This document shows, in pieces, positions 51,064 through 60,323 of a DNA stretch of 64,000 bases; positions within the stretch are counted from its first letter, which is position 1, and the number at the start of each line of letters is the position of its first letter. A model generated the notes under the pieces. The model was not told the origin of the DNA, made no database searches, and saw only the letters and a program-made list of their open reading frames with translations. Made by a program: the position numbers and the translations under genes. The stretch spans positions 43,553 through 107,552 of the forward strand of contig NZ_JAAGBB010000025.1 of NCBI RefSeq assembly GCF_018129085.1, in the 5' to 3' direction. Source of the stretch: Plastoroseomonas hellenica. GTDB taxonomy: Bacteria > Pseudomonadota > Alphaproteobacteria > Acetobacterales > Acetobacteraceae.

Positions 51064-52055
51064 CAGCCGTCCAGCATCGCGGCGAAGGCGGGCGACATCA
51101 TCTCGTGCAGGGCCTCCGCCGCGTCGCGCCGGATGAAGAGTGCGGCAATGCCGTGGCGCGCCGCATGCGCCGGGCCTGCCTCCGGCCCCAGCACGGTGAG
51201 CGCGGTCGCGAGCGCATCGGCCCGCATGCAGTCGCGCTCCAGCACGGTGACGGAGGCGAGGCCGGCGCCGGTCGGCCAGCCGCTGCGCGGATCGATCGTA
51301 TGCGCGTAGCGAAAAGCGCCATGGCGGAAGCTGCGGCGATAGTCGCCGGAGGTCGCGACCGACAAGCCATGCAGCGCGACGCGGAAGGGAGTGGCATCGA
51401 GGCCGGGCGGCCGGTCGATCTCCACCCACCAGGGGGAGAGATCGGGCTTCACGCCCTGCCCGCGCAGCTCGCCGCCGACCTCCACCAGGAAGGAGGCGAT
51501 GCCCATGCCGGAGAGCGCCTCCGCCACCTGGTCCGCGCCATACCCTTTGGCGATGCCGCAGAGATCGAGCGCCAGGCCGCCCGGCTGCCGGGCGTGCCGG
51601 CCATCGAGGCGGAGCCGTCGCCACCCGACGCGCGCCCGCGCGGCGGCGATGGCGTCGCCATGCGGCAAGCCCAGCGGCACCGCCGGCGGGCCGAAGCCCC
51701 AGAGATCGACCAGCGGGCCGATCGTCGGGTCATAGGCGCCGTCCGTCTGTGCCGCGATGTCGAGCCCCGCCCGCAGCACCGCGCAAAAACCGTCCGGCAG
51801 CACGTGCCAGCTTCCCGCCGGCGCGCGGTTGAAGCGGCTGAGGTCGGAGCCCTCCTCCCAGCCGCTCATCGCCGCGACCACGGCGTCGAGCACGGACTGG
51901 ATGCCGGCTTCGACCCCGTCCAGCACCATCCCGGCGGGTGCCACCAGCCGCACCGACCAGGTGGTGCCCATGGTCCGGCCTTCCAGGCAGTGCACAGCGT
52001 CGCCACGCGGCAGCGCGGGCGGCGCCGCGAGCGGCGGAATGACGACGCGATGCAT
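51063..52055 (-). CDS. apbE: FAD:protein FMN transferase (ApbE)
   Basis: 330 residues. Hallmarks: GRTMGTTWSVRL, AYDPTIGPLVDLWGFG, DLCGIAKGYGADQVAEAL, VEVGGELRGQG, and HTIDPRSGWPTG. ApbE attaches FMN covalently to a Thr in D-G-x-[ST]-G-A-T type motifs of exported proteins. No leader is obvious at the N-terminus, unlike classical lipoprotein ApbE. A possible target in the same operon is the DUF2271 protein, which has DGISSAT. Confidence 0.93.
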   Translation of the reverse strand: MHRVVIPPLAAPPALPRGDAVHCLEGRTMGTTWSVRLVAPAGMVLDGVEAGIQSVLDAVVAAMSGWEEGSDLSRFNRAPAGSWHVLPDGFCAVLRAGLDIAAQTDGAYDPTIGPLVDLWGFGPPAVPLGLPHGDAIAAARARVGWRRLRLDGRHARQPGGLALDLCGIAKGYGADQVAEALSGMGIASFLVEVGGELRGQGVKPDLSPWWVEIDRPPGLDATPFRVALHGLSVATSGDYRRSFRHGAFRYAHTIDPRSGWPTGAGLASVTVLERDCMRADALATALTVLGPEAGPAHAARHGIAALFIRRDAAEALHEMMSPAFAAMLDG

Positions 52056-52069
52056 CCCTCAGTCGACCC

Positions 52070-52873
52070 TCAGGGCAGGACCTCGAGCGTCGCCGCATAG
52101 GTCGCGACGCGGCCGACATTGGGCAGGCCGGAATTCTGGTCGCGCACCGAGGCGCCCAGCCAGTAGCGGCCGGGGCCACGCCAGGTGACGGTCACGACGC
52201 CTTCGGCATCGGCGCGGAACTTCGCCTCGTTCTCCGCATCGCGGTAGCGGCTGTCGCCGGGCACCACGCTGACCTCGATGTCGCGGGCCGGCTGGCCGTC
52301 GAGCAGCAGGCGGAAGCGCGCCGGCTCGCCCGCCGCGAGATCGGTCGGGTGGGTGACGGGCACCAGCTCCAGCCCCTTGTTGGTCGGCTGCAACGCGCCC
52401 TGGGTCGGCGCGCCGCGTGTCGCGAAGGTCTCGACCCGGCGCTGGCTCAGATTGACGCGGAGCTGCTGCGCATTGGCCGGCACCGCCGCCGCCATCGCCT
52501 CGCGCGTGCCGCGCCAGCGCCGGCGCTGGCCGTCCTGCATCCAGGAGGCGATGACGTCCTCGGCCGCGACCACGAAGCGGTAGGTGCCGGGCTGGCGAAG
52601 CTGCATGTCGAAGGTGCTGCGGACGCGGCCGCGATGCGGATTGGCGGCTTCCCCGGCGGTGCCGTCCGGCGCGATCACCGAGAGCGCCTCGATCGGCATG
52701 GCGATCTCCGGCGTGAACAGCTCGTTGGAGATCGAGGCATCGATCGTCACCCAGGGGTCGTTGCCCGAGAGCACGGTGGCGGATGGCAGCAGCCACATCC
52801 GATGCGCCTCGGCCGAGAGCGGCAGCACCAGCATCGCGGCGAGGGCCAGTCGCGTCATGGAACGGAGCTTCAT
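52070..52873 (-). CDS. DUF4198 domain periplasmic protein
   Basis: 267 residues with a signal peptide (MTRLALAAMLVLPLSAEAHR) and mature protein beginning HRMWLLPSATVLSG, the DUF4198 pattern. The His right after the cleavage site may bind metal, as proposed for related NikM-like proteins. Two beta-sandwich repeats are likely (RFVVAAEDVIASWMQDG; GEPARFRLLLDGQPARDIEVSVVPG). Located between DUF2271 and apbE. Exact role unknown. Confidence 0.87.
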   Translation of the reverse strand: MKLRSMTRLALAAMLVLPLSAEAHRMWLLPSATVLSGNDPWVTIDASISNELFTPEIAMPIEALSVIAPDGTAGEAANPHRGRVRSTFDMQLRQPGTYRFVVAAEDVIASWMQDGQRRRWRGTREAMAAAVPANAQQLRVNLSQRRVETFATRGAPTQGALQPTNKGLELVPVTHPTDLAAGEPARFRLLLDGQPARDIEVSVVPGDSRYRDAENEAKFRADAEGVVTVTWRGPGRYWLGASVRDQNSGLPNVGRVATYAATLEVLP

Positions 52874-52890
52874 GGCAGTCTCCTGTTGCT

Positions 52891-53400
52891 TCAGGGCTTG
52901 ATGTCGAGGGTGACGGCGCCGAGCTCGCTGGTGCCCTGGGCGCTGCCGGTCTGCGCGGCGGGCGGCCATTGGAAGGGCACCCGCACCAGCTCGCGGCCGC
53001 CGACCTCCCGCGCCGCTTCCACGACCAGGTTGTACTGGCCGGGCGGCAGGCGAGAGAGTTCGCCCTGGCCAGCATCGACGGTGATCACGTGCCGGCCCGG
53101 GGCGCGGGTCGCGCTGCTGATCCCATCCGCCGGCATGGTCAATTCGCGCCCGGTGCGGCGCCACCATTCGCGCATGTCCTTGAGCCAGGTGGTGCCGCGG
53201 GCGTTCCGCGTCTCGTACCAGACGGCGAGGTTCACCGCCGCGCTGCGGTCCGGCCGCTCCACCCAGACCGCCACATAGGGCCGGTGGTATTCGGTGACCT
53301 GGAGCTGCGGGATCTCGACCGAGAGGCTGAGCTCGGCGGCTTCTGCCGCGGTGGTGGCGGCGAGGCCGGTCAGCGCCAGGGCAGGCAGGGAGGGGCGCAT
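52891..53400 (-). CDS. DUF2271 periplasmic protein, candidate flavinylated electron carrier
   Basis: 169 residues, with a signal peptide ending about residue 22 (AAEAAEL). The mature domain begins LSVEIPQLQVTEYHRPYVAVWVE, the DUF2271 pattern. At residues 92-98 it carries D-G-I-S-S-A-T followed by Arg, similar to the ApbE flavinylation consensus, with Thr98 as the predicted FMN site. Located between the PepSY and DUF4198 genes. Predicted to carry electrons from the PepSY membrane protein. Confidence 0.88.
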   Translation of the reverse strand: MRPSLPALALTGLAATTAAEAAELSLSVEIPQLQVTEYHRPYVAVWVERPDRSAAVNLAVWYETRNARGTTWLKDMREWWRRTGRELTMPADGISSATRAPGRHVITVDAGQGELSRLPPGQYNLVVEAAREVGGRELVRVPFQWPPAAQTGSAQGTSELGAVTLDIKP

Positions 53401-53410
53401 GTCGCTTCTC

Positions 53411-54052
53411 TCAATGGATGAACAGGATGGCGAGGATGACGGGCACCACCAGGCCGAAGCCGACCACCGGCCAGGTGCTCGGCCGCGACCCCGCATGCAG
53501 GTGCAGCAGGATCAGGCCGGTCGTGCAGAAAACCAGGCAGGCGGCCGCGAAGACATCGATGAACCAGCTCCAGGCGAGGCCGGTGTGGCGGCCCTTGTGC
53601 AGGTCGTTCAGGTAGGCGATCCAGCCGCGGGTGGTCAGCTCGTAGCGCGCCTCCCCGCTTTCGCGGTCGATGGTAAGCGCGGCATCGGCGCCGGGGCGCG
53701 GCAGCACCAGGTAGATCTCGTCGCGCGACCATTCCGCCGTGTCGTCGCCGATCGAGACCGAGAATTCGCGCCGCGCCCAGTCCCGGATCGCTGATGGGAT
53801 CGGGCGCCGCGCGGTCCCCGCCCCCGCGATCTCCGCCAGAAGCGGTGCCGGCAGGGTGGCGCTGCGCTCCGTGGTCTGCGGCGTGCCGCCGATATCGGCG
53901 GCGTGGTTCAGGGTGATGCCGGTCGCGGCGAAAAGCAGCATGCCGACCAGCGACAGCGCCGCGCTGATCCAGTGCCAGCGATGCAGGTGCTTCAGCCAGA
54001 AGGACCGGTTGCCGCGGGGCCGACTGATCTCTGCGGAAGCGAGCTCGCTCAT
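53411..54052 (-). CDS. PepSY-associated TM protein
   Basis: 213 residues. WLKHLHRWHWISAALSLVGMLLFAATGITLNH is the N-terminal PepSY-TM helix with histidines; a periplasmic segment follows, then GWIAYLNDLHKGRHTGLAWSWFIDVFAAACLVFCTTGLILLHLH with further His. The His pattern suggests heme or metal ligation and trans-membrane electron transfer, as for siderophore reductases. First gene of the operon; ATG 54052. The longer frame to 54154 has no family similarity. Confidence 0.9.
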   Translation of the reverse strand: MSELASAEISRPRGNRSFWLKHLHRWHWISAALSLVGMLLFAATGITLNHAADIGGTPQTTERSATLPAPLLAEIAGAGTARRPIPSAIRDWARREFSVSIGDDTAEWSRDEIYLVLPRPGADAALTIDRESGEARYELTTRGWIAYLNDLHKGRHTGLAWSWFIDVFAAACLVFCTTGLILLHLHAGSRPSTWPVVGFGLVVPVILAILFIH

Positions 54053-54137
54053 GGATATCCCGGATGTGGCCGATGGCGCTGGGTGGCGGCGGATCCTCCA
54101 CGAGCACGGGCTAGCCCGACGCGATCGTATTGTGTGG

Positions 54138-54155
54138 ATGATAATTATTCGCAAT
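54138..54155. promoter_or_regulatory. Fur-like box upstream of the PepSY operon
   Basis: ATGATAATTATTCGCAAT contains the half TGATAAT of the Fur 7-1-7 motif; the right half (ATTCGCA) is degraded. It lies 86 bp before the PepSY start. An inverted copy of ATTCGCAA occurs as TTGCGAAT at 54194-54201, overlapping the palindrome CGCAACCGGTTGCG (54185-54198). Confidence 0.4.
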
Positions 54156-54215
54156 TCCGGCGGCGGGCAATGGGCGCCGGAGGACGCAACCGGTTGCGAA
54201 TTGTTTCAGGGTGAG

Positions 54216-54239
54216 GGGGGCCGGCCCGTTCCGGCCCCC
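54216..54239 (-). terminator. GC-rich hairpin after the PhnA-domain gene
   Basis: GGGGGCCGG-CCCGTT-CCGGCCCCC, a perfect 9-bp stem, lies 5 bp beyond the stop of the minus-strand PhnA-domain gene. No U-run follows on the minus strand. Confidence 0.5.
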
Positions 54240-54243
54240 GAAC

Positions 54244-54552
54244 TCAGCGCTTCCGGACGAATTCCGTGCGGAGGACGAGGCCCTTGATCGCCTCGTGGCG
54301 GCAGTCGATCTCCTCCGCATTGTCGGTGAGGCGGATCGACTTGATGACCGTGCCCTGCTTCAGGGTCTGGTTGGCGCCCTTCACCTTCAGATCCTTGATC
54401 AGGATGACCTGGTCGCCATCGGCGAGGACATTCCCGGCGGCATCGCGGACCTCCGCCCGCCCGGCATCGGCGGCAACGGCCGCCATCTCCGACGCCGGGC
54501 GCCATTCGCCGGTCGCCTCGTCGTAGACGTAATCCTCGTTCCCGTCGGCCAT
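54244..54552 (-). CDS. PhnA-domain protein without an N-terminal zinc ribbon
   Basis: 102 residues. The second half (VRDAAGNVLADGDQVILIKDLKVKG...KQGTVIKSIRLT...IDCRHEAIKGLVLRTEFVRK) is the YjdM/PhnA C-terminal SH3-like domain. The first part, instead of the usual four-Cys zinc ribbon, is an acidic ADGNEDYVYDEATGEWRPA. ATG 54552 follows AGGAGCG. Function of the family is uncertain despite the phosphonate name. Confidence 0.86.
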   Translation of the reverse strand: MADGNEDYVYDEATGEWRPASEMAAVAADAGRAEVRDAAGNVLADGDQVILIKDLKVKGANQTLKQGTVIKSIRLTDNAEEIDCRHEAIKGLVLRTEFVRKR

Positions 54553-54705
54553 GCCCGCTCCTGTCGCCGGACAGGCCCCGCCGGTCCATCCGCCGCCGCT
54601 GATAAGGCCTGGCCCGGCGCGGCGCCAGCGCCCGCCCTCCCGCCAAGGCCGGTATCCACCGGCATGGGAGTTGCTAAGCTCGGGCCCGTTCGTAGGAGAC
54701 TTGCC

Positions 54706-57700
54706 GTGGCCGATGCCATCCCTTCCAGCCGCTATCGCCTCGGCTTCGACATCGGCGGCACCTTCACCGATTTCGTGCTGCTCGATGCCGCGACCGGCGC
54801 CATCCGTTTGCACAAATGCCTCACCACGCCGCAGGACCCGGCCGACGGCGCGCTCGAGGGCATCCGCGCCATCTGCGCCGATGCAGGCATCGCCATCGCC
54901 GATGTCGGCGCGCTGCTGCATGGCACGACGCTGGTCACCAATGCGCTGATCGAACGGCGCGGCGCGCAGCTGGGACTGCTGACCACCAAGGGCTTCCGCG
55001 ACACGCTCGAATTCGGGATCGAGCAGCGCTACGACATCTATGACCTGTTCCTCCGCTTCCCCGACCCGCTGGTGCCGCGGCGCCGCCGCATCGAGATCGC
55101 CGAGCGCCTCGCCTATGACGGGCGCGTGCTGACCCCGCTCGATGCCGCCGCGGTGCGCGCGGAAGGCGCGCGGCTGGTCGCCGAGGGCTGCACCGCAATC
55201 GCCGTCTGCTTCCTGCACAGCTACGCCAACCCCGTGCATGAGCAGGAGGCCGGGCGCATCCTGCGCGAAGCCTTCCCGGGACTCTCCGTCAGCCTCTCCT
55301 CCGAGGTCGCGCCGGAGATCCGCGAATACGAGCGCTGCACCACCACCTGTGCCAACGCCTTCGTGCAGCCGCTGATGGACCGCTATATCGGCCGCCTGCT
55401 GCGGGAGCTGGCGACGCTCGGCTTCACCGGCAGCCTCAGGCTGATGCAGTCCGATGGCGGGCTCTGCGCGCCGGAAGTGGCGCGCGCCTTTCCGATCCGG
55501 CTGCTGGAATCCGGCCCCGCCGGCGGCGCGCTGGCGACCGTGCTCTTCGCGCGCGAAGCCGGGCTGCCGGAAGCGCTGGCCTTCGACATGGGCGGCACCA
55601 CCGCGAAGAGCTGCCTGATCGAACGCGGCCGCGCCGCGGTCGCGCCGATGATGGAAGCGGCGCGGGTGCATCGCTTCAAGCGCGGCTCCGGCCTGCCGAT
55701 CAAGGCGCCGGTCGTCGACATGATCGAGATCGGCGCCGGCGGCGGCAGCATCGCCGGCATCGACGAGACCGGCTTGCTGAAAGTGGGGCCGCACTCGGCC
55801 GGCGCCGACCCCGGCCCCGCCTGCTATGGGCGCGGCGGCACCGACGTGACGGTCACCGACGCCAACCTGCTGCTCGGCTATTACGACCCCGGCTTCTTCC
55901 TGGGCGGCACCATGGCGCTGGATCGAGACGCCGCGGAAGCGGCGCTCGAGAAGCTCGGCGCGAAGCTCGGCCTGCCGGCGATGGAGACCGCGGCCGGCAT
56001 CCACGCCGTGGTCTGCGAGGCGATGGCGAGTGCGGCCCGCGTCCACCTGGTCGAGAAAGGCCGCGACCCCCGCGGCTACGCCATGGTCGCCTTCGGCGGC
56101 GCCGGCCCCGCCCATGCCGCGGATGTCGCGCGCGTCCTCGGCATCCGCGACGTGCTGATCCCGCCGGCTTCCGGCGCCGCCTCCGCGCTCGGCTTCCTGG
56201 CCGCACCGCTCGCCTTCGAACAGTCACGCAGCGCGCTGATGCCGCTCGGCTCCGCCACCGACTGGGCGGCCGCCAATGCGACGCTCGCGGGGCTGGAGGC
56301 GGAGGCACGCGGCCGGCTGGCGGCGGCCGGCGTGCCGGAGAGCGCGATGCGCGTCGAGCGCAGCGCCGAGATGCGGCTGATCGGCCAGCTCCATCAAATC
56401 CCGGTGCCGCTGCCGGAAGGCGCGCTTGGTACGGCCGGGCTGCCGGCGCTGATCGACGCCTTCGCCGAGACCTACCGCACGCTGTACACGCGCGTCGTCG
56501 ACAGCGCCGAGATCGAGCTGCTGGCGCTCCGCGTCCGCGTCATCGGGCCGGAGCCGGAGATCGCGATCTCCGGCGCGGTCGCGGGCGACGCCAGCGGCCC
56601 CGCGCGCAAGGGCAGCCGCCCGGCCTGGTTCGAAGGCCGCTTCCACGAGACGCCCGTCTATGATCGCTATGCGCTGGCGCCCGGTGCGGAAGTCACCGGC
56701 CCCGCCATCGTCGAGGAGCGGGAAGCGACGACCATCATCGGCCCGACCGACAGCCTGGCGGTCGATGCCGCGCGCAACCTCCGCATCACCGTCGGCGCTG
56801 CGCGCGCCGCCGACACCCTCGTCGCGCCGGGGATGTCGCTGGAGGAAGCGAAGGCGAGGATCGAGGCCGATCCGATCGGGCTCGAGATCATGTGGTCGCG
56901 GCTGATCTCGATCGTCGAGGAGATGTGGCAGACCGTCTGCCGCACCGCCTATTCGCTGATCATCTCCGAAAGCCAGGACTTCGCGAATGAGATCCTGGAC
57001 CCGCAGGGCAATCCGCTGGCGCATAGCCCGCGCGCCATGCCGCTGTTCAATCTGACGCTCACCCGCTGCGTGAAGGCGTTGCTGGAATTCTTCCCGCCGG
57101 AGACGCTGAAGCCCGGCGACGTGCTGGTGACCAACGACCCCTGGCTCTGCGCCGGGCACCTGTTCGACATCGCGCTGGTGACGCCGGTGTTCCGTGACGG
57201 GCGGCTGGTCGCGCTGCTGGGCACTGTCGGCCATGTCAGCGACATCGGCGGCGTCAAGGACCCGAACGCGGCGACCGAGCTCTTCGACGAAGGCATGCTG
57301 ATCCCGCCGATGAAGCTCTATGCGGCGGGGGTCCCCGACAAGTCGCTGCTGCGCATGCTGCACGCCAATGTCCGCAACCCCGACCAGGTGCTGGGCGACG
57401 TCGAATCCATGGTCACCGCCAATGCGCTCGGCGCGCAGCGGCTGGATGCCTTCATGACGGAATACGGCCTGGCGGACCTGGCCGCACTCGCCGCTGTGGT
57501 GCAGGGGCGCAGCGAGGCGGCGACGCGGGCCGCGATCGCCGCGGTGCCGGACGGCGTCTATGAGAGCTCCCTCGAAAGCCGGCCACACCGCGAGGTTCGG
57601 CGCTTCACCGTCCGCGTGCACAAAGAGGGCGACGGCATCCATGTCGAGCATGTCGATGTGCCGGATGAGGAGCCGCGCGGCGGCGTGAACTGCACCATGA

Positions 57701-58596
57701 ACGTGACCATGGGGCATTCCAGCTACCCCCTGAAATGCATGCTGACGCCGAATGTGCGCGGCAATGCCGGCTGCTACGCGCCGCTCGAGATCACCGCGCC
57801 GCCGCATACCGCGCTGAACTGCGACCCGCCGGCCGCGGTCGCGCACCGCACCCGCATCTCCTGGTGGATCGGGCCCAACCTCTACCGGGCGCTCGCGACG
57901 GCGATCCCAGACAAGGTGCAGGCCTTCACCGGCATGCCGAAATCCTTCACCTTCTATGGCCGCAACATCCAGGGCCGCGTCGCCGCCGACCATTTCTTCA
58001 TGGGCGGCGGCCAGGGCGCTTCGCAGCGGCAGGACGGCAAGTCCGGCTTGCTGTTCCCGACCTCGGCCGCGAACACCCCGGTCGAGCTGCTGGAGAGCCG
58101 CATGCCGGTGGTGATCCTGGAGAAGACGCTGGTCGCCGATACCGGCGGCCCCGGCACGAAGCGCGGCGGGCTCGGGCAGCGGATGCGGGCCAGGCGGCTC
58201 GCGCCCGGCAGCGACGTCATCACCGTGGGCCTCTTCCCCGAAGGCTATGGGCTGACGGTGGACGGGCTGTTCGGCGGCCGCGCCGGCGGCAATGCGCATG
58301 GGCTGGTGCGGCGCCCCGGCGCGGAGGTGCATGACGTCACCACCGGCGAGGTCGTGGCGATGACCGAGCCCGCGATCGAGATCGAGGCGCAGATCGCCGG
58401 CGGATCCGGCTTCGGCCCGCCGCATGCGCGGGCGCTGGAAGCGATCGCCGCCGATATGGAGGATGGCTACATCACCGCCGATGCCGCGGTGCGCGACTAT
58501 GGCTGCGTGCTCGGCCCCGACGGCCGGATCGATCCCGCCGCCACCGCGCGCCGCCGCGCCGGCCTCGCCGAGCCTGCCACCACGACCGGGAGCTGA
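54706..58596 (+). CDS. Fused 5-oxoprolinase/hydantoinase (HyuA-HyuB in one chain)
   Basis: 1296 residues, the length of eukaryotic ATP-dependent 5-oxoprolinase. HyuA half: RLGFDIGGTFTDFVLLD, HGTTLVTNALIERRG, SSEVAPEIREYERCTTT, and LAFDMGGTTAKSCLIE. HyuB half from about residue 720: DPIGLEIMWSRLISIVEEMWQTVCRTAYS, LVTNDPWLCAGHLFDIALV, and FMGGGQGASQRQDGKSG. GTG 54706 is chosen: TAGGAG lies 7 nt before and homology begins right after. It leads an operon with a Dpp-type ABC transporter, suggesting import and ATP-driven opening of a cyclic amide such as 5-oxoproline. Confidence 0.93.
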   Translation: MADAIPSSRYRLGFDIGGTFTDFVLLDAATGAIRLHKCLTTPQDPADGALEGIRAICADAGIAIADVGALLHGTTLVTNALIERRGAQLGLLTTKGFRDTLEFGIEQRYDIYDLFLRFPDPLVPRRRRIEIAERLAYDGRVLTPLDAAAVRAEGARLVAEGCTAIAVCFLHSYANPVHEQEAGRILREAFPGLSVSLSSEVAPEIREYERCTTTCANAFVQPLMDRYIGRLLRELATLGFTGSLRLMQSDGGLCAPEVARAFPIRLLESGPAGGALATVLFAREAGLPEALAFDMGGTTAKSCLIERGRAAVAPMMEAARVHRFKRGSGLPIKAPVVDMIEIGAGGGSIAGIDETGLLKVGPHSAGADPGPACYGRGGTDVTVTDANLLLGYYDPGFFLGGTMALDRDAAEAALEKLGAKLGLPAMETAAGIHAVVCEAMASAARVHLVEKGRDPRGYAMVAFGGAGPAHAADVARVLGIRDVLIPPASGAASALGFLAAPLAFEQSRSALMPLGSATDWAAANATLAGLEAEARGRLAAAGVPESAMRVERSAEMRLIGQLHQIPVPLPEGALGTAGLPALIDAFAETYRTLYTRVVDSAEIELLALRVRVIGPEPEIAISGAVAGDASGPARKGSRPAWFEGRFHETPVYDRYALAPGAEVTGPAIVEEREATTIIGPTDSLAVDAARNLRITVGAARAADTLVAPGMSLEEAKARIEADPIGLEIMWSRLISIVEEMWQTVCRTAYSLIISESQDFANEILDPQGNPLAHSPRAMPLFNLTLTRCVKALLEFFPPETLKPGDVLVTNDPWLCAGHLFDIALVTPVFRDGRLVALLGTVGHVSDIGGVKDPNAATELFDEGMLIPPMKLYAAGVPDKSLLRMLHANVRNPDQVLGDVESMVTANALGAQRLDAFMTEYGLADLAALAAVVQGRSEAATRAAIAAVPDGVYESSLESRPHREVRRFTVRVHKEGDGIHVEHVDVPDEEPRGGVNCTMNVTMGHSSYPLKCMLTPNVRGNAGCYAPLEITAPPHTALNCDPPAAVAHRTRISWWIGPNLYRALATAIPDKVQAFTGMPKSFTFYGRNIQGRVAADHFFMGGGQGASQRQDGKSGLLFPTSAANTPVELLESRMPVVILEKTLVADTGGPGTKRGGLGQRMRARRLAPGSDVITVGLFPEGYGLTVDGLFGGRAGGNAHGLVRRPGAEVHDVTTGEVVAMTEPAIEIEAQIAGGSGFGPPHARALEAIAADMEDGYITADAAVRDYGCVLGPDGRIDPAATARRRAGLAEPATTTGS

Positions 58597-58598
58597 CC

Positions 58599-60185
58599 AT
58601 GTCGCATACTTCTCGCCGTGCCGTGTTGCTCGGCGCCGGCGCCCTCGCCGCCCTTCCCGCTTCGGGCTGGAGCTTCGAGCGTGACGGCAACCGCAAGGTG
58701 CTGGTCTTCGCCGGCAACCAGGGGGTGCCGGTGCTCGACCCGCATGTGCGCTACGACTGGTCGACGCGCATGATCCAGCAATCCGTCTATGACGGGCTGC
58801 TGAAATATGTCGGCGCTCCCCCGCGCATCATCCCCTGGCTCGCGGAGCGCTATGAGGAATCGGCCGATGGGCTGACCTATACCTTCCACCTCGTCGGCAA
58901 CGCCAAGTTCCACAATGGCGACCCGCTGGACGCGGAGGCGGTGCGCTTCTCCTTCGAGCGCGGCCTCAAGCTGAATGCCGGCATCGCCTGGATGCTCAAG
59001 GATTTCCTGAAGCCCGAGAACATCGTGGCGGTGGATCCGCGCACCGTGCGCTTCACGCTCGACCGGCCCTTCGCGCCGTTCATCAGCTATGTGCCCTGGT
59101 GGTACATCGTGAACCCGAAGCAGGTCGCGGCGAACACGGTCGATGGCGACAATGGCCGCCGCTGGCTGACCGAGAATGCGGCGGGGTCCGGCCCCTTCAA
59201 GCTGCGGCGCTTCGACGGCAATACGCTGATCCACCTCGACACGGTGCCCGACTACTGGAAGGGCTGGCCGATGGGGGAGGCCAACCGCCTCTCCGGCGTC
59301 ATCTACAGGCTGCTGCGGGAAGCGGCGCCGCGGCGCGCCGCGCTGCAGCGGCGCGAGATCGATTTCGGCACCAATTTCAGCCCGGACGACCTCGAGCAGA
59401 TGGCGCGGCTGCCGGGCGTCGCCATCGAGAACCATGCCGGCTTCACCACCTTCGGCATCAAGTTCAACTGCCAGCAGGGCCCGACCGCCGACATCAACCT
59501 GCGCAAGGCGATCGCCCATGCCTTCGACTACGAGTCGCTGATCACCATCCACAATGGCGGGGCGCGGCTGATGGACAGCCCCTTCCCGACCGGCATGGCC
59601 GGCCATGTCAGCGTGCCCGACATGCCGCGAAAGGACCTGGAGAAGGCGCGCGTCTTCCTGGCGCGGAGCCGGGTGCCGAACGGCGATATCGAGCTGGAAT
59701 ACGTGCATGTGCAGGGGCTGGAGGATGCGCGGCGCATCGGCCTCGCGCTGCTCGACAGCCTGCGCGCGCTGAACATCCGGGTGAACATCGTGGGCCAGCC
59801 CTGGACCACCATGGTGGCGCGCGGATCGAAGCCCGACACGGCGCCCAACATGACATCGGTCTATGTCACGCCGGTCGGCACCGACCCCGATACCGTCGCC
59901 TACCAGTACCACCGCGATTCCTGGGGCCTCTATTACGGCATGTCCCACTACGAGAACCCGGAGGTCTGGGCGATGATCGCGGAGGCGCGCGGCATGGTGG
60001 ACCAGACCAGGCGCATGGCCATCTATGCCGAGGTGCAGCGCCGCATCGTCGCCGACCAGCCGGAGCTCTTCGGCATGATCGCCAACCGCACCTGGGCGCG
60101 GCGCGACTACGTGAAGGATTTCGAGTTCAGCCCGATCCGCTTCACCGGCGAAGTCGATCTCTACCCGCTCTGGATCCAGGGGTGA
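58599..60185 (+). CDS. ABC transporter substrate-binding protein, family 5
   Basis: 528 residues. Tat-like leader SRRAVLLGAGALAALPASG, then VLVFAGNQGVPVLDPHVRYDWSTRMIQQSVYDGLLKY, the standard family 5 start. It starts 2 bp after the oxoprolinase stop, so the two are co-transcribed. It is the likely receptor for a ligand of the oxoprolinase. Confidence 0.93.
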   Translation: MSHTSRRAVLLGAGALAALPASGWSFERDGNRKVLVFAGNQGVPVLDPHVRYDWSTRMIQQSVYDGLLKYVGAPPRIIPWLAERYEESADGLTYTFHLVGNAKFHNGDPLDAEAVRFSFERGLKLNAGIAWMLKDFLKPENIVAVDPRTVRFTLDRPFAPFISYVPWWYIVNPKQVAANTVDGDNGRRWLTENAAGSGPFKLRRFDGNTLIHLDTVPDYWKGWPMGEANRLSGVIYRLLREAAPRRAALQRREIDFGTNFSPDDLEQMARLPGVAIENHAGFTTFGIKFNCQQGPTADINLRKAIAHAFDYESLITIHNGGARLMDSPFPTGMAGHVSVPDMPRKDLEKARVFLARSRVPNGDIELEYVHVQGLEDARRIGLALLDSLRALNIRVNIVGQPWTTMVARGSKPDTAPNMTSVYVTPVGTDPDTVAYQYHRDSWGLYYGMSHYENPEVWAMIAEARGMVDQTRRMAIYAEVQRRIVADQPELFGMIANRTWARRDYVKDFEFSPIRFTGEVDLYPLWIQG

Positions 60186-60217
60186 GGGCCGCTTGAGAAT
60201 GGCGCGGAGGGCTGGCG

Positions 60218-60273
60218 AGGGATTTTTCGTCCCTGGCGTGTCGGCTGACGCAGCCGATGCTGGTTGCATCGGC
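60218..60273 (+). other. Two hairpins between binding protein and permease genes
   Basis: AGGGA-TTTTTCG-TCCCT (60218-60234) and GCCGATGC-TGGTT-GCATCGGC (60253-60273) lie in the 138-bp gap. Such structures after a binding-protein gene often stabilise its mRNA or reduce read-through, giving more binding protein than permease. No direct proof. Confidence 0.5.
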
Positions 60274-60323
60274 GAGGAAGCCGGCGCGACAGGGGCGGAA
60301 AAGCACCGCCAGAGCGCCGCGCC

